From contig NC_064678.1 in NCBI RefSeq assembly GCF_023278565.1, positions 496,001-560,000 on the forward strand: a stretch of DNA of 64,000 nucleotides. The letters run 5' to 3'. Below are positions 24,255 through 36,768 of the stretch, piece by piece (the first letter of the stretch is position 1; every line of letters starts with the position of its first letter). The translations under genes were made by a program, and so were the position numbers. A model generated the notes under the pieces. It did not search any database. It was not told the DNA's origin and saw nothing but the letters and a program-made list of their open reading frames with translations. This DNA is from Colletotrichum lupini. Its lineage: Eukaryota > Ascomycota > Sordariomycetes > Glomerellales > Glomerellaceae.

Positions 24255-26130
24255 ATGGCGAACGACGACTCGAAGCCCGTGGGTGGCCAAGTCGGCGTTG
24301 TCGGCACCGGGGCATTGGGACTTCTCGCAATAAAGAACCTCAAGGAGCAAGACCTAGAAGTGACCGCGTTTGAGCAAAATGATCACCTCGGTGGGCTATG
24401 GCACTTCTCACCCAGACCAGATCAAGTCACCGCACTTCCAATGACATCTTTCAACACCTCAAAACAGATGGTGAGCAAGGCTTGACTTTTCTGCATTAGT
24501 GACGTCAGATACTCATGCAAATATTAGGCGCACATCACAGACTTCCCCTTCACGGATGGTAAAATACTTCACCTACACCGCATGGGTATGATCGTTGCTA
24601 ACGTTGCCATGTGGCCTTAGATGATGCAACACACCCCACTGCGAAAAGTATTGAACGATACCTCGAAGCTTACGCAAAGGAATTTGACCTTCTGCCTCAT
24701 ATCAAGTTCTCCACCAAAGTCAGCAAAGTAGAACGAGATGATGTCAACGGGAAATGGGTCATACATACGCATAACACACTCCCAGGCATGGAGACTGGCC
24801 TTCAGAAGCATGTGTTCGATCGAGTTGTGCTGGCCACTGGAATCGTCAACACTCCAATGATGCCAGATATCAAAGGCATTGAAAAGTTCGAGGGAGAGGC
24901 CAAGCACTCTATTGAATTCAAGGACCCATACCGATACTCGGGCAAAAATGTTTTGCTTATCGGGATTGGGGCTACAAGTGCTGACACGCAGTCGTTTCTC
25001 AAGAAGGCAAACGCTCGCTCAATCACAATCAGTCATCGTCAGCAGTTCTATCTGGTAAGTTGCCGGACTCTCGAATGTGATTCTAGCTTGTAAGGGTATG
25101 GTTCTGAATGCGATCACAGGTCCCAAAAATGGTCCGGGGTAACGCTTTTGACCACAGCATGACGCGCCGTGCCCTCACATTCTTCCGAAGTCTAGGTGAT
25201 TGGTGGCCTAGGGCTTGCGCCATGTTCTTCACCAACGCTTTGGATAGCGCCCGAAGGAAAGCATATCCCTGGCTCAGCAAACATCCGTCGTTTGTGGCTC
25301 CCCGGGTTCTCGCAAGCGCAGAGCATCGGATTCCGGTTCTATCAAATGACCTCGCTGAGAACTTGAGGGACGGTATCACTCGTACTGTTCCTGGGGTGAA
25401 GGGAGTTACTGGGCCCAAGTCGGTCACTTTCACAGATGGTACAGTTCTAGACGATATTGATGCCATCATCATCTGCACGGGGTATGAGTACGATTTCTCG
25501 GTCATCAAAGGCCCAGGTGACCCTACCGACCCTGCAAAAGCTCCCGATCATTTTGAGCGCATCAACGCAACTCGATTCAAGGACCCTCATGTCCAATTCG
25601 CTCGCTTGTATCGAGGGTTTCTGTCAGAGGAGTATCCTGAATCACTTGCGTTCATCGGCCACTTCTTCATTCTGAAGGCGCCATTTGTGTTCAATGACCT
25701 CGTCACGATGGCGCTCGCTAGCCTCTGGAGCGGAAAAGTCCCTCTTCCCTCCCCCGACTTGATGACAAAAGACATCAACAGACACTACGACACCGTTGTG
25801 GATACTCTTGGACGCGGGCCGCTACCCCACCTGGGGTTTAGGATGTTCGGCAGCGACACCTACACATGGTTGAACCAGGTTGCAGGAACCGGGGTAACGG
25901 AGAGGGTTGGCTGTTTCAGTATGGAGGCCTGGAAGCTTTGGTGGAGCGACCGAAAGTTCTACAACTTGCTCATGGACGGTGCCGATTCACCGGCGGTCTA
26001 CCGGCTTTTCGAGACGGGGCGGGGCCGGAAGGCTTGGCCGGGGGCCCGCGATCAAATTCTGAAGGCGAACAGGGAGGTGGAGGAAATGGGCGAGGAGTGG
26101 AGGAGGAACAACAACGCAAAGTCAAAGTGA
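24255..26130 (+). CDS. flavin-containing monooxygenase (FMO-like)
   Basis: Four exons, 24255-24470, 24528-24558, 24621-25054 and 25120-26130, encode 563 aa. Exon 2 is only 31 nt. The FAD-binding Rossmann motif is VGVVGTGALG near the N-terminus. The FMO signature FxGxxxHxxx(Y/F) appears as FEGEAKHSIEF. The NADPH-binding motif is LLIGIGATSAD, and the late TGY motif is ICTGYEYDF. The enzyme would use NADPH and O2 to oxygenate a soft nucleophile (N or S) or a ketone. Another in-frame ATG at 24198 would add 19 residues; 24255 has better context (CCACATGG) and fits the family start. No signal peptide; C-terminus basic. Confidence 0.92.
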
Positions 26131-26650
26131 AATTGCGCCCCTTTGTGTACCAAGTATTTGACAGCGAATCCTCTTGTGTCATCGGAGTAGGTACTGTCGT
26201 TTATAGGCAGCGGTAATCAGTCTGAATTGAGGTATACTATTCTCTAGGCCCCAACGCCTGTACTCAACTGTTAATGAAAAGTCATGCATGTCTACTGGAA
26301 TAGGTAATAGGAATCCACTACTTCGAGTGTTCCTATACTTTCACGTGAGGGGCGATAGTGGTGGTCATCAGACGATCGGCTATTCGTGAGCCATTTCAAC
26401 AAGCATTGATTACTCCACTTTCTCCGCGGCACGACATTCGGGAGAGCAATGTCGCCATCACCGCAGCGAAACCGGAACAGCCAGCGGTATTGATATCTGC
26501 TGTCTAGGCACAAGGTACGAGGTTCAATCTCACCAGAGCTAACGAACTAACTCAGCGTTGACCAGACGATTGAGCAGCATCTTCAGATAGGGCAGAGTTT
26601 CTGTGCTTTCAGCCGTCGCAGAAGACATCTGGCACACCTTGTATACCACT
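26131..26650. other. intergenic between monooxygenase and TauD-type gene
   Basis: No coding signal. It holds the 3' end of the monooxygenase transcript and the promoter of the TauD-type gene. Confidence 0.45.
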
Positions 26651-27300
26651 ATGGCCACCGTCACTTTGACCCGTCCAGTGCAGCCGGACATCCAGTATGC
26701 TCCAGACTATCAGAAGTTTCAGGCTCGGACTGCGCGCCGAGTTCAGGAGCCTGGTCTTCCCAAAAGCCTCCCTGAGGGCCTTCCGCAGAAGTTCACGAGC
26801 GATATGGTCTGGGAGGGAGCAACACTAGCCAACGAGTATGATTGGACATATGCCCTCACAACAGAACAGCTTGACGAACTTGACGCAGCGCTCTCTCACT
26901 TCAGAGGTATGATGGATTACCTCACATGCAACCCGCAAGATAGCAACCTAGAGCTGATCTATCCACGAAGCGCTGAATTTGCCGCTCGGCCACATCAATC
27001 TGGAAAAATTTCCCCTGCCCAAGCTTCATCCCGAGCTTCGAAAGCTCTCATATGAGTTGCACAATGGGCACGGATTCTTCGTTATCCGCGGCCTTCGTGT
27101 GGATGAGCACACAAGAGAAGATAACATCATCATTTACGCAGGCTTGTCTTCACATATCGCACCTCAACGGGGTCGCCAGGACAGGCAATACGACGGGAAG
27201 CCAGCTAATATAGTTCTCACTCATATCAAAGACTTAACTTTAACGAAGGACAAGGGCCAGATTAGCAGTCCTGCCTACACTACGGACAAGCAAGTATTTC

Positions 27301-27502
27301 TATCGGATTAGAAGTCCAATTCGACCGCGGCATACAGCCGACTGCGCAGGGGCTAATTAGGGGCCCTATTTACGATTATCGTAGCCAGCCTAACCTACGG
27401 TTAGAACCTCCTTTTTATACCTACGCAGATATCTAAATAGTTTAATTAATCTCTTTATTAACTACGGTTCGAACTAACTACCTTATAATAAGGATACTAA
27501 TA
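27301..27502 (+). repeat. 5' LTR of the first copia element
   Basis: It is 202 bp, starting TATCGGATTAG and ending GGATACTAATA. Compared by eye with the 3' copy at 34068, it differs at about 23 positions, all of them C/T or G/A transitions, with no length change. Confidence 0.92.
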
Positions 27503-30500
27503 CTAATTAGTAATTAAATTCTACTATTATAGATCGGTAAGGTATCTCGCTACGTAAAAGAGACGACCTCCTAATACCGCACGGGATAAGAGATTTATAC
27601 TAATTAACCTTACGGAAATAGACGAAAAAGGGGGCGATTTTTAAATACCGCACGGAATTAAGTAATCGTAGCCCTTTACTACTTATAAGAGGTCGACGTC
27701 TATTACGTTAAACTATATTAATTAACAGAACCGCTTAAGTAATTAGTTTTTTACCGTCGCTTTAAGTAGCCTTTTTACTAAATAACTTTTCCGCAGCCGG
27801 CCCGCAATTAGAAATTAACTAGCTAAATCGGTAAAAGGAATTCCCTATACGACGACTACCCGCTTAATTAACTAGCGTAACGAACGGGCTTAATAATACG
27901 GTATAAAAGAGCACTACGTAATTAAAAAAGGGGATCTCTAAATATAAACATTCTTATTTAGTAATAAAAGTAACTCTATAGAAGTTATTAAGCTAAGAGA
28001 TCTATAGTATATAAAAAAGTTTATTATTACGGGGATCTTATGGGTACGCCCTTAAGCCCGCAATCTAAATAACCTCCTCGTAGCTCCCTTAACTACCCCC
28101 TGGGTATTACTTAAGAATATAATATAGGGGACGGTCTAACGAGGGAGGAGGGGATTTAGAGGTCCTAATAGTATTGAGTTAAGAGTATTACGGATCTCGG
28201 AGATTAACTTAAGAAGAAGGTAGCTACCCTAAAGTAGTCCTACGACCTCCCGCTAAAGTTATTATTAGCCTAAAAAAAGGCTAAAAAGACGAGGATCTAA
28301 GAGAAAAGAAAAGAATCTTTTAAAGGGCCGCTAAAAGGCTTCTTTTTATACTAGCTTATAGCATAAGATTACTAATTTTAAGAAATCGGTAACTAATAAA
28401 GATCCTAAGACTAATTACCACATCTTATTACGGTAATATAAACGTCTACCGCTACTATTATTAAAAAGAACTACCAGAACCTACCCTTTTATACTAAATA
28501 AAAAAGAGGATCTTAGTAAGTACGATAGTTAGCAATTTAAAAAGGTAGTAGTAATTACTAGAAATAATAAAAACGAGAGTAGTAGTAAGATAGTAAAAAG
28601 AAGCGGGAATCTCTTAAACCCCAATAAATTCGTTAAGTAGCAAAAGCACGGATTTACTATAACCGGCGCGCGGATTAGATATATCCCTATTAAAATTAAA
28701 CACGCTAGTAATTATTAATACGGGCATAAGCTAGAGTACGACCTTTAGCGAGTTAGGGTAAGGAAGAAGAGGACGAAACCCGATCCTAAATAGAATCCCA
28801 ATCCTTTATAAGTAGGTAAATATTAACCCGGACTATTAGGGGACGTAGATATATAGAATCGCGGATTAGCTTAACGGCAAGTAAATTAACGTAGTATTAA
28901 TCTATTTAACTAAGGTTTACGAGAAAAAGGGGCTATAGGGGCAACCCCTATTTTACGAGATCGTAGACGACCTTAGCTATTAGCTAGATAAATAGTTCGT
29001 AAGCATAAGCCTAGGAATTATAAAAGCGGTTAATAGATTCTTTTATAAGCGAGGGGTACTACTAGCGCAATTATAATCGCAAGAACTTTACGAAATCCTA
29101 GTAACGACGATTATAGAGGAGGAATTCGTAATATAGACCTAAGCACAAATCAATAGGGCGTATAATCGCTTTAACAAATTCAGAAAAAGGGTAAACGACC
29201 CAGATTTCCTTCTTATAATTACTAACGGTAATCTATCGTTATAAAAGGATATATAGAGGTAAAATATAGTACTAAAAGTACGATAATCGATAATTCCGCC
29301 TATTTCGATTTATAGCTCGTCGCCGCTACTAATACGAAATTCGGTACTAATCGGCTAGTAAGAAAAGAGGCAAACTACTCGAAGTTACTAATAGTACGCA
29401 GCGACGCAGGGATCGTATATAAATACTAAAAATCTAGTAGTAAATATGAGGTAGTTCATAGACCTTAAAAAGATCTTCCTAAAAAAGAAATTATACTCTG
29501 GGGGGAAGTATAAGGTCTTATAAAAAACCCTAACGATATTTTACGATTATTATAAAAAAGTCGGAATTAGGGAATACTAATACTATTCGGTAGTTAATAT
29601 CGTACTCGTAAGCAAAGCCTCTAATTACTACTACGAAGCGGTACGTAATCTCGATCAAAACGACTTTTTTAGTATAATTAACGTAATCCGAAGCCGCTTC
29701 GAGACCTATAATAAGAACTTAGAGCTCCTATTTAAGCTACGAGCGATTTCTTTTATATCTATAGCTAGGATAATAGAGGGCAAATTGCGAGTAGAAATCC
29801 TCGAAGAGCTTATCGATCGAATTAATAAGCTAGCGAAAACCTAGCTAAATAAGGGGACTAACGAGTAAAAAGTCGAATATCTCTATACCGCAGTCTAGCG
29901 CGTTTTAGAAGCGAAAATAACTCTATACTAAGTACCCGAAAACTACGAGACGCTCTACTCGAGGCTAAAATCTAGCTTTAATATTAAGGTAAGAATACCG
30001 CGCTAAACCTACTTCTAGGTATACGACGGCCCTTACTAATAGCATTAAGTTAACCGAACGTATAATAAGAAAAAAAAAGAAGCTAGGTACGGCAATTACT
30101 AACAGGGAATCCTAGATTCGTTAAATAGGCAAAAATTTAACTCGCGAGCAGGGTAATAGAAGAAGCAGTGTTTTATTTATAAAAAAAATAGATATTAGTT
30201 AAGTAACCACTCCGAGGAAGAGCGTACTAAATCGTACGAATAATATAAAAAATCGAGGGTAGTAAATAGCAAAACTAGCCCTCATTAATTTAACTAATTC
30301 TTTATTATATATAAGGGTAGATCTGGGGGTACGGAACTTAGCAAAAGTAGCTAATTTAGTAGCCTAAAGTACCCGCACCCTATAGGAGATTCGGAAAATA
30401 AAGAAAATCTCACCCCTTATACTAACGAATTAGATTACGACGAAGTCGACGATATTAACTACTCTTTCTTTGCCCCGTTAGCCTCGGGAGGATATACGAG

Positions 30501-33500
30501 GCTAAACGAATAAAAGGTAGTAAAAGCCCTTAATAAGTAGGCTTTTATCTACGGATAGTAAGGGAAGGTCCCTTAGACGACGGATACGGAGGTAAGTAAA
30601 AGGACGAATCTAATAGCGCAGAATTCTATTCTCTTAATATCTAAAAAAAAGAGATAGGGTACTAAGTAATTCTAGGGGTAGCTAGAGGGGTCCTTTTTAT
30701 ACTACCTAGATTACTTAAATACTAAGCTTGTATAGGCATTCTACGCGAACAAAAGGTACGGCCTAGACAATTTCTATAGGATTATCCTAAATACTAGGGC
30801 ATCGTAATAGTTAATAAGAGGAAAAGGGCAATTCTAGGCGCTATAGAAAATCGTACTAATAACGCTTAATACGTCGATAGCGGGTATTACGAGGATTAGC
30901 TTCGGCCTAAGCGAGGAAATCGTCGCCCTAAGTATAATAAAAATAAAGACGTACTTCGGAACAATAACTTTCTATATCCTACCCGTTAATACCCCATTTC
31001 TCCTATATCTAAAAGACATAGATCGACTAGGTATTATATTTAATAATACGAGGAACAGAATCTCTAGCTATAAGCACTTCGAAATAGTCGAACGACAATA
31101 GGGGCACGCGTTTATAAAGCTTATTAACGATACGAAGTCGATTAATTACTTAATAAAAAGTAAGCTTAGACGACTATACCGGAGATTTAGCTACCCGTTA
31201 GTTACGAGGCTATATAACCTCCTAAAGCATTCGGGTAATAATAATATTAAAATAGGGGCGCTAGAGTAGCTAACGAAAGTATATTACTAATACTAAATAA
31301 ATACGCAGAGCCTACGCAGATTCAAATTTAAATTACGTAATAAGCTTAACTTTAATTAGGAGATCGTCGTCGATATTTTCTACTTAAATAGTTAACCGGT
31401 CCTATATATAATTAACGAGGCTATATTATTTTAAGTAGGGCAATTCCTACGGGATCTATAAATAAAAATAGTATGGGCAGCTCTACGAAAAAGCTAGATC
31501 GATATATACTAGGGACCGCTAGACGATATTAGAACTGACGCTAATACTAGTTTTAAGTTAGTAAAATTTAAAGAAAATGCGACGGCCTACGGTATATAGT
31601 TAAAAGTCGTGCCCGTCGAAGCGCACTATAGTATTAGAAAGGTAAAAAGGGCGCATTAATAGTTAAAAAGAGCGTTCAAAATCATTAAAGAAGAAAATCC
31701 CGATTCTAATAATAACGAATGCCTCTAGACGGCACTTAAATGCTATAACGATATTATAGGGCCTAACGGGCTCATACTAACGCTTTTAGTATTTAGAGTA
31801 TATTTAAGAACGACCTTAGCCTCGCTACCGTCGCTAGATATAAGCTAGCGAGCTTAAGTAGTTAAAAAAGTAATACGGGTACTGCGCGAGGTAAGCGTAA
31901 AAAGGTAAGTTAATAAAGCAATTATTACGCGCAATAGGCCCGATATAGGGGTTAATTTAAATATACCCCTAAATTCGGATATACGAGTATAGCGCAAAAT
32001 TACTTAATAATAGGCTAGGCTATATAAATTAATTTCCGTTAACGAGCGTTCTTACGTAGTTATAAGAGATTGTGACTAGCTACTCGAAGTATTAATTATA
32101 GTAGTTAGATTATATTATATAGATCCCATCGAGGTAATTTCTAGCCTATAAGAAGAAGAAGAGCTAGGGGAAGCTATATAACCCGCGGCAGAGGTATAAG
32201 AAATTATCCTCGACGAAATCGTTATAACAGTACTAATAGACGACGAGAAAGAGGAAATTACTAAAAGGGCACTAATACGTCGCGGGAGACTACGATAATA
32301 AGCACTAACGCGGCAATTTATTACTAATAACGAGGTAATTAATACTTTTTATATAGTAAAAAAGAAAGCCGATTTCGAGCTAGTAGTTAAACTACGTAAG
32401 GAAGGCGTAATTATAATTATTAGAAAGCCGTATAAGGGATTAGATCTTATTAAAGTAAATACTCTGCGCGATCGAAGGGTCTATTGATTTATCCTTTACG
32501 ATTTAAAAAAGTATATAAACCTCTATATATTTAAATCGTAAATAGTTCGTAAAATTAAAAGAAAAAGAACACCCTAACCGTACGAGAAGTCTAGATACGT
32601 AATTTAAGAGTACGGCGACGTTAAAAAAGCGACGCTACTTATATAATCGCCTACTATATAGCGCTATAGCTAACGATTAATAATAGCACTAATAGTATCG
32701 CTATAAAAGAAAGGATACGAGATTTAGAGCTATAATATTACCTAGGTATATACCCAATCGGCCATAGGGCTCATAAGGAAAATCCTAGCCTATTTACTAA
32801 AAGAAATAGCTAGTAAGTACTTAGAAAGCACGATTATTAAAGTGCTCAAGCTACTATATAGGCTCGCAGAATCGGGCACTTATTAATAGGCTACCTACTA
32901 CGATTTTTATATTAATTAACTATTAATAGTTACCTCTACGTACGACCCGTACTTACTAGTCGCAGAGCACGAAGGCAACTAATTTAGGATCGTTAGAATA
33001 TAAACCGACGATATATTAGGCCTATCTAATATTAACTTTATAAAGAAGGAGGATAAGAAGCTCTAGAAAGCGGGCTTCGTAGCGAAGCTAAAAGAGGTCC
33101 TTATAATAAACACCCCCCTAGTATTTAATAGTAAGATTCTTATAATTAAAAGGGAAACCGTCGTTTTCTAATAAAAGGGGCAGGGTGAGAAAATTAACCT
33201 CGTTAACCCGAACGTAACTAATATTAAAAAGTAGTATAAGGCTAAGCTTGCGCGAGGGGTATATATTATGAGTATTTATTAGCCTGAGGTAACTTTTAAT
33301 TATATTAAGGTAGCGTAGGCTATAAATCTAACTAAACGAGACGTCGAGGTACTTAATAAGCGGCTTAAGTAGTAGTAAACGAATCTCGATCGAGGTCTCG
33401 TTTATTACTTAATCGACCTTATAATTAGTAAGCTCTACGTCTTCGTCGATAGGTTATTTACGAATAATAACGACCTTACTTCGTAATTAGGGTATATTAT

Positions 33501-34067
33501 TATCCTAGCTAACGAGAGTATAGGTAAGAGCGAATTTATTATATATGGTAATATAATCTACTACTCGTTAATTAAAAGTAAGCGGGTAATAAGAAGTGTA
33601 CTAACGTTAGAGGTTTATAGTATAGTTAACGGCGTTAACCTCTTTTACGTAATTTTAACGACGCTAAGAAAAATTACTGATCGAATTAGCCTTCTACCTA
33701 TTCTAACGGTTATCTATACTAATTCCTACTCGCTATATAAATACCTCGTTAAATTAAGAACGACGAAAGAAAAGAGGCTTATAATCGATATTATAGCCCT
33801 TAAGTAATCGTATAAAAGGCGCAAGATACTCGAGATCCGTTAGATTAATAGTAAAGATAACCTCGCAAACGCTTTTATAAAAGTAGTACTAAATAAGGGA
33901 TTAGAATAATTCGTAGGTAGTAGAAAAGTTACCGTACGAATAGAAGAATAGGTTATACGAAAAAAATAGAGAAAAGGGGGAAAAGGAGACGACCTAGTAG
34001 ACGGGCCCGAGGTCGAATTATACCTCTAACCGTAATAGTTAAATCGATAAAAAAAAGAGAAAGTTAG

Positions 34068-34269
34068 TATTAGATTAGAAATTTAATTCGACCGCGGTAT
34101 ATAACCGACTATATAGGGGCTAATTAGGGGCCCTATTTATGATTATCGTAGCTAGCCTAACCTATAGTTAGAACCTCCTTTTTATACCTACGCAGATATC
34201 TAGATAGTTTAATTAATCTCTTCGTTAACTACGGTTCGAACTAACTACCCTATAATAGGGATACCAACA
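34068..34269 (+). repeat. 3' LTR of the first copia element
   Basis: It is 202 bp, starting TATTAGATTAG and ending GGGATACCAACA. It keeps the ancestral CA end. It is directly followed by the second ATTTC target copy and the resumed TauD coding sequence. Confidence 0.92.
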
Positions 34270-35063
34270 ATTTCATACGGATGCCGGAGACATTGTCTCT
34301 CTGTTTGCTCTCTCCACTGCTGCGGAGGGCGGCACGAGCAAATTGGCAAGCATCGCAAGGGTTTACAATAAGATCGCTAGTACGCGTCCTAATCTCATCC
34401 ACACCCTCACGCAAGACTGGCAGTTTGAGGTGTAAGTAGCTGCATGCTAACGAGAATGGATTGATGTAACGAGATGAGTATCGGCTAACGATGTGTATCA
34501 TTGCTAGTTTCGGCAAGCCCGAGAAGTCTTTCACTTCCCGACCTCTGGTGCACTACCCACCTGCGACTTCAAAGACGCCTGAGCGCTTAGCTGTACAATA
34601 CGCTCGTCGATACTTTGTCGGTTACGGTGCGCTTCCCCGAAGTGACGAGATCCCACCGATCTCCGAGGCACAAGCGGAAGCACTTGATACTCTTCATTAT
34701 CTTGGTGAAAAGTTTGCCGTCAACCTGGATTTCCAAAAAGGCGACATTCAGTACGCCAATAACATGGGTATCTTCCATGCTCGTGATGGCTTCACCGATA
34801 CTCATGAGCAACAGTAAGTTCATGCCTCCACTATTTACTGGTGGATTCAAGAAGGGTATCGTGTTGACTGGTTGATTTTCAACTGCCATAGGCGTCATCT
34901 GCTACGACAGTGGTTGCGCGATCCAGAGTATGGCTGGGAGACGCCAGAGCCATTGAAAGAAAGATGGGCTCAATTGTACGATGGCATTACTCCAGAAGCT
35001 CAGATATTCCCTCTAGAGCCATTCATCCGTAGCGAAGGAAACAAGAGTAAGGGAAGGTCATAA

Positions 35064-36075
35064 AACAGTTATCCGTAGCTCAGTCTAGGCTGTCAAGAAT
35101 GTATGCCGCTTTGGCTTCTGGAAGTCGCATCTGGGCAACGCGCCCATGAACTCAACGCTTCCAAATCGGCCCAACCAATGAATTGCTATTTCTCTAGAGG
35201 TGCATCCTAATTTTATGAAACTGGGATCCCGGAAAAATATGGTCGGCCCGGTGTTGGCTGGGGCTTGGGCAAAGGACGTGCCAAGAGGCTGACGTTCGTA
35301 CCCAGATAGATTCACTGGACAGTAAGAATTGGTTCCCGGAACAGCGAGAGGCCTATTCACGAGCAAAAAAGCAGGGGTACAGTTTGAATCATACCTAGTT
35401 GGCTTTCTTCCTCATAGCTATACCCCCTGCAATCCATCCCAGATGTGATGAGGACTGCAGCATTGTTCGCGATAGCCAGTCAGCATTGTGTGCTGCTTGC
35501 TGACATAGGAGGGCTATCGTAACACTTCGTGAACAGCAATAAAGCACAAGCCATAAGAAAGGCAGGCCTGGGTCTCCGGGATATTTGATGCTATCCCTGA
35601 GAGCATCGCATACCTTTGAAACTAGTACTGCAACCGAAGGAGGAAGAATTCAAGTAATAAACCGCATAACAATAAACCAAGGATAACAGCCTGGAAGCCC
35701 CAGGTTTTGGTTGGATTTTCTTCTTCCCCGCAAATGCTGCTACTATTATTTCTTTGATAGAGTTGACATAAAGCCTTGGAGGCGATTGGCAGCCCGATTT
35801 AGAGGCCTGAGACTCGGGACACTCCATTGAACGGGATGGAGATCTTGCGCATACGCTTGCAAAGGGAGGCAACGGGTCGAAGGCCGCTTACCAGAAGGCA
35901 GTAGAAATACCAGTTTAAAAGCAGTCGCCATCAGGTTATCACATAGAGTGCACTTACGGTGATATTTCTTAAAGTCAAGCAGATGATTGGCACCAGAATG
36001 TCTTCGACTCGTCCGCTTCACATGCTGCATCAGATTCAATGACTCACTGTAACATGGACTGACGACTTAGCATAG
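35064..36075. other. intergenic, no gene recognised
   Basis: Between the end of the split TauD gene and the permease relic. Minus-strand frames of about 95 codons have no recognisable product. N-terminal permease sequence expected upstream of the relic is not visible. Confidence 0.4.
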
Positions 36076-36325
36076 CTGCATCGGTCCTGAACGGCACCGG
36101 TTATGTCAGCCTTGCCTTTATCTGCTGAACAATCGGAATATTGATGGCTCTGGCAGGGCTAAGCATGTACGTGGAGCTTGCAAGCTACGTCCCTAATCGC
36201 AGCGGCTTAGAGGTCTTGTTTTTCGAACAAGCTTATGCTCGACCGAAAGATTTCTTCCCCATGTCATTTGCCGTACAATCAGTCTTGCTCTCCTTCAGCT
36301 ATGTCAACGCTATCGGTGAGCTTGC
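36076..36325 (+). pseudogene. relic of a LAT/MUP1-type amino acid permease
   Basis: One plus-strand frame reads SVLNGTGYVSLAFIC, a TGA stop, then TIGILMALAGLSMYVELASY, VPNRSGLEVLFFEQAYARPK and DFFPMSFAVQSVLLSFSYVNAI. This matches transmembrane segments 2-4 of fungal LAT-family permeases. The TGA sits where Trp is usual (IxWxIG). It ends at a plausible donor (GGTGAGC near 36315), but no following exon with the conserved continuation is found, and the N-terminal exon is missing. It is a truncated gene fragment. The boundaries are approximate. Confidence 0.6.
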
Positions 36326-36768
36326 CGGGTTGTTAGCCGCCCAACTTTCTAGAGTTAGGTTGGCAGGGAGAGCAAGGTAAACGGGATGGGATTGCCGTCG
36401 CTGATGAGGGCCAACATCGATACCAACATTAGAAGAGGTTCAATTTGCAGGGGCTTCAAGCGAGCCTCGGCTAAACAAAAGAGCCTTTTATGAGCAGCGT
36501 TGGTTATTTGATTTCAACAGTCATGTATGAGTCACCAACATGCCAAGAATTTCCAAACTCCAACCTCAACGAAATCTGCCTGAACGAGGTGGAAATTATC
36601 ACGCCACTTTTGTAGTCACAGCAACAACAACGACAACGACAACCATCTGGACGGTGGTGATAGCACCCAAAACACCGCTCCAGTATCAAGATTCATATCA
36701 ACGACAAGTCCTTTTTTTCAATCTGCTCAATTTCCAATTCACTTGTGGCGAAAATACAAACCATCTCA
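36326..36768. other. intergenic before the F-box gene
   Basis: No supported feature. A CAACAACAACGACAACGAC-like stretch near 36618-36640 explains a Thr-run in translation. It probably contains the promoter and leader of the F-box gene. Confidence 0.35.

Larger units (their letters stand above)
27301..34269 (+). mobile_element. RIP-degraded Ty1/copia LTR retrotransposon, plus orientation
   Basis: The element is 6,969 bp with 202-bp direct LTRs and 5-bp target duplications (ATTTC at 27296-27300 and 34270-34274). The 3' end keeps the canonical CA (ACCAACA), while the 5' TG has become TA. Translation through stops shows relics in copia order: a gag zinc knuckle near 30165-30240, an aspartic protease region near 30590-31080, integrase (HHCC-like start near 31150, then VVDIFYL), reverse transcriptase around 32200-33200 with a TDD core near 33010, and RNase H at about 33250-33930 (NNDLTSQLG, KEKRLIIDI). 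Stops replace Gln and Trp codons. A purine-rich tract (34051-34067) precedes the 3' LTR. It cannot be autonomous. Confidence 0.93.
26651..35063 (+). pseudogene. TauD/TfdA-type Fe(II)/2-oxoglutarate dioxygenase, split by a copia element
   Basis: Exons are 26651-26906, 26971-27300 continued at 34275-34431, 34508-34813 and 34892-35063. Without the insert and one target-site copy they give one uninterrupted 406-codon frame. Family marks are GHGFFVIRGL, the metal motif HTD at residues 196-198, DWQFEVFG, RPLVHY, NMGIFHARDGF (distal His and Arg) and RHLLRQWLRD. The element enters after the first base of the His196 codon. As it stands, the frame runs four codons into or next to the LTR (LSD, stop) and would give a 198-aa protein without the metal site. 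Both halves are otherwise undamaged, so the insertion may be recent. The active enzyme would hydroxylate a small acid such as a sulfonate or amino acid derivative. Confidence 0.93.

Noticed and set aside
26490..26545. tRNA-like T-loop (GAGGTTCAATCTC)
   Set aside because: No matching acceptor, D-arm or anticodon stem could be found around it.
27301..34269. Gypsy (Ty3) classification of the first LTR element
   Set aside because: Integrase-like sequence comes before reverse transcriptase, and RNase H lies next to the 3' LTR, which is copia order.
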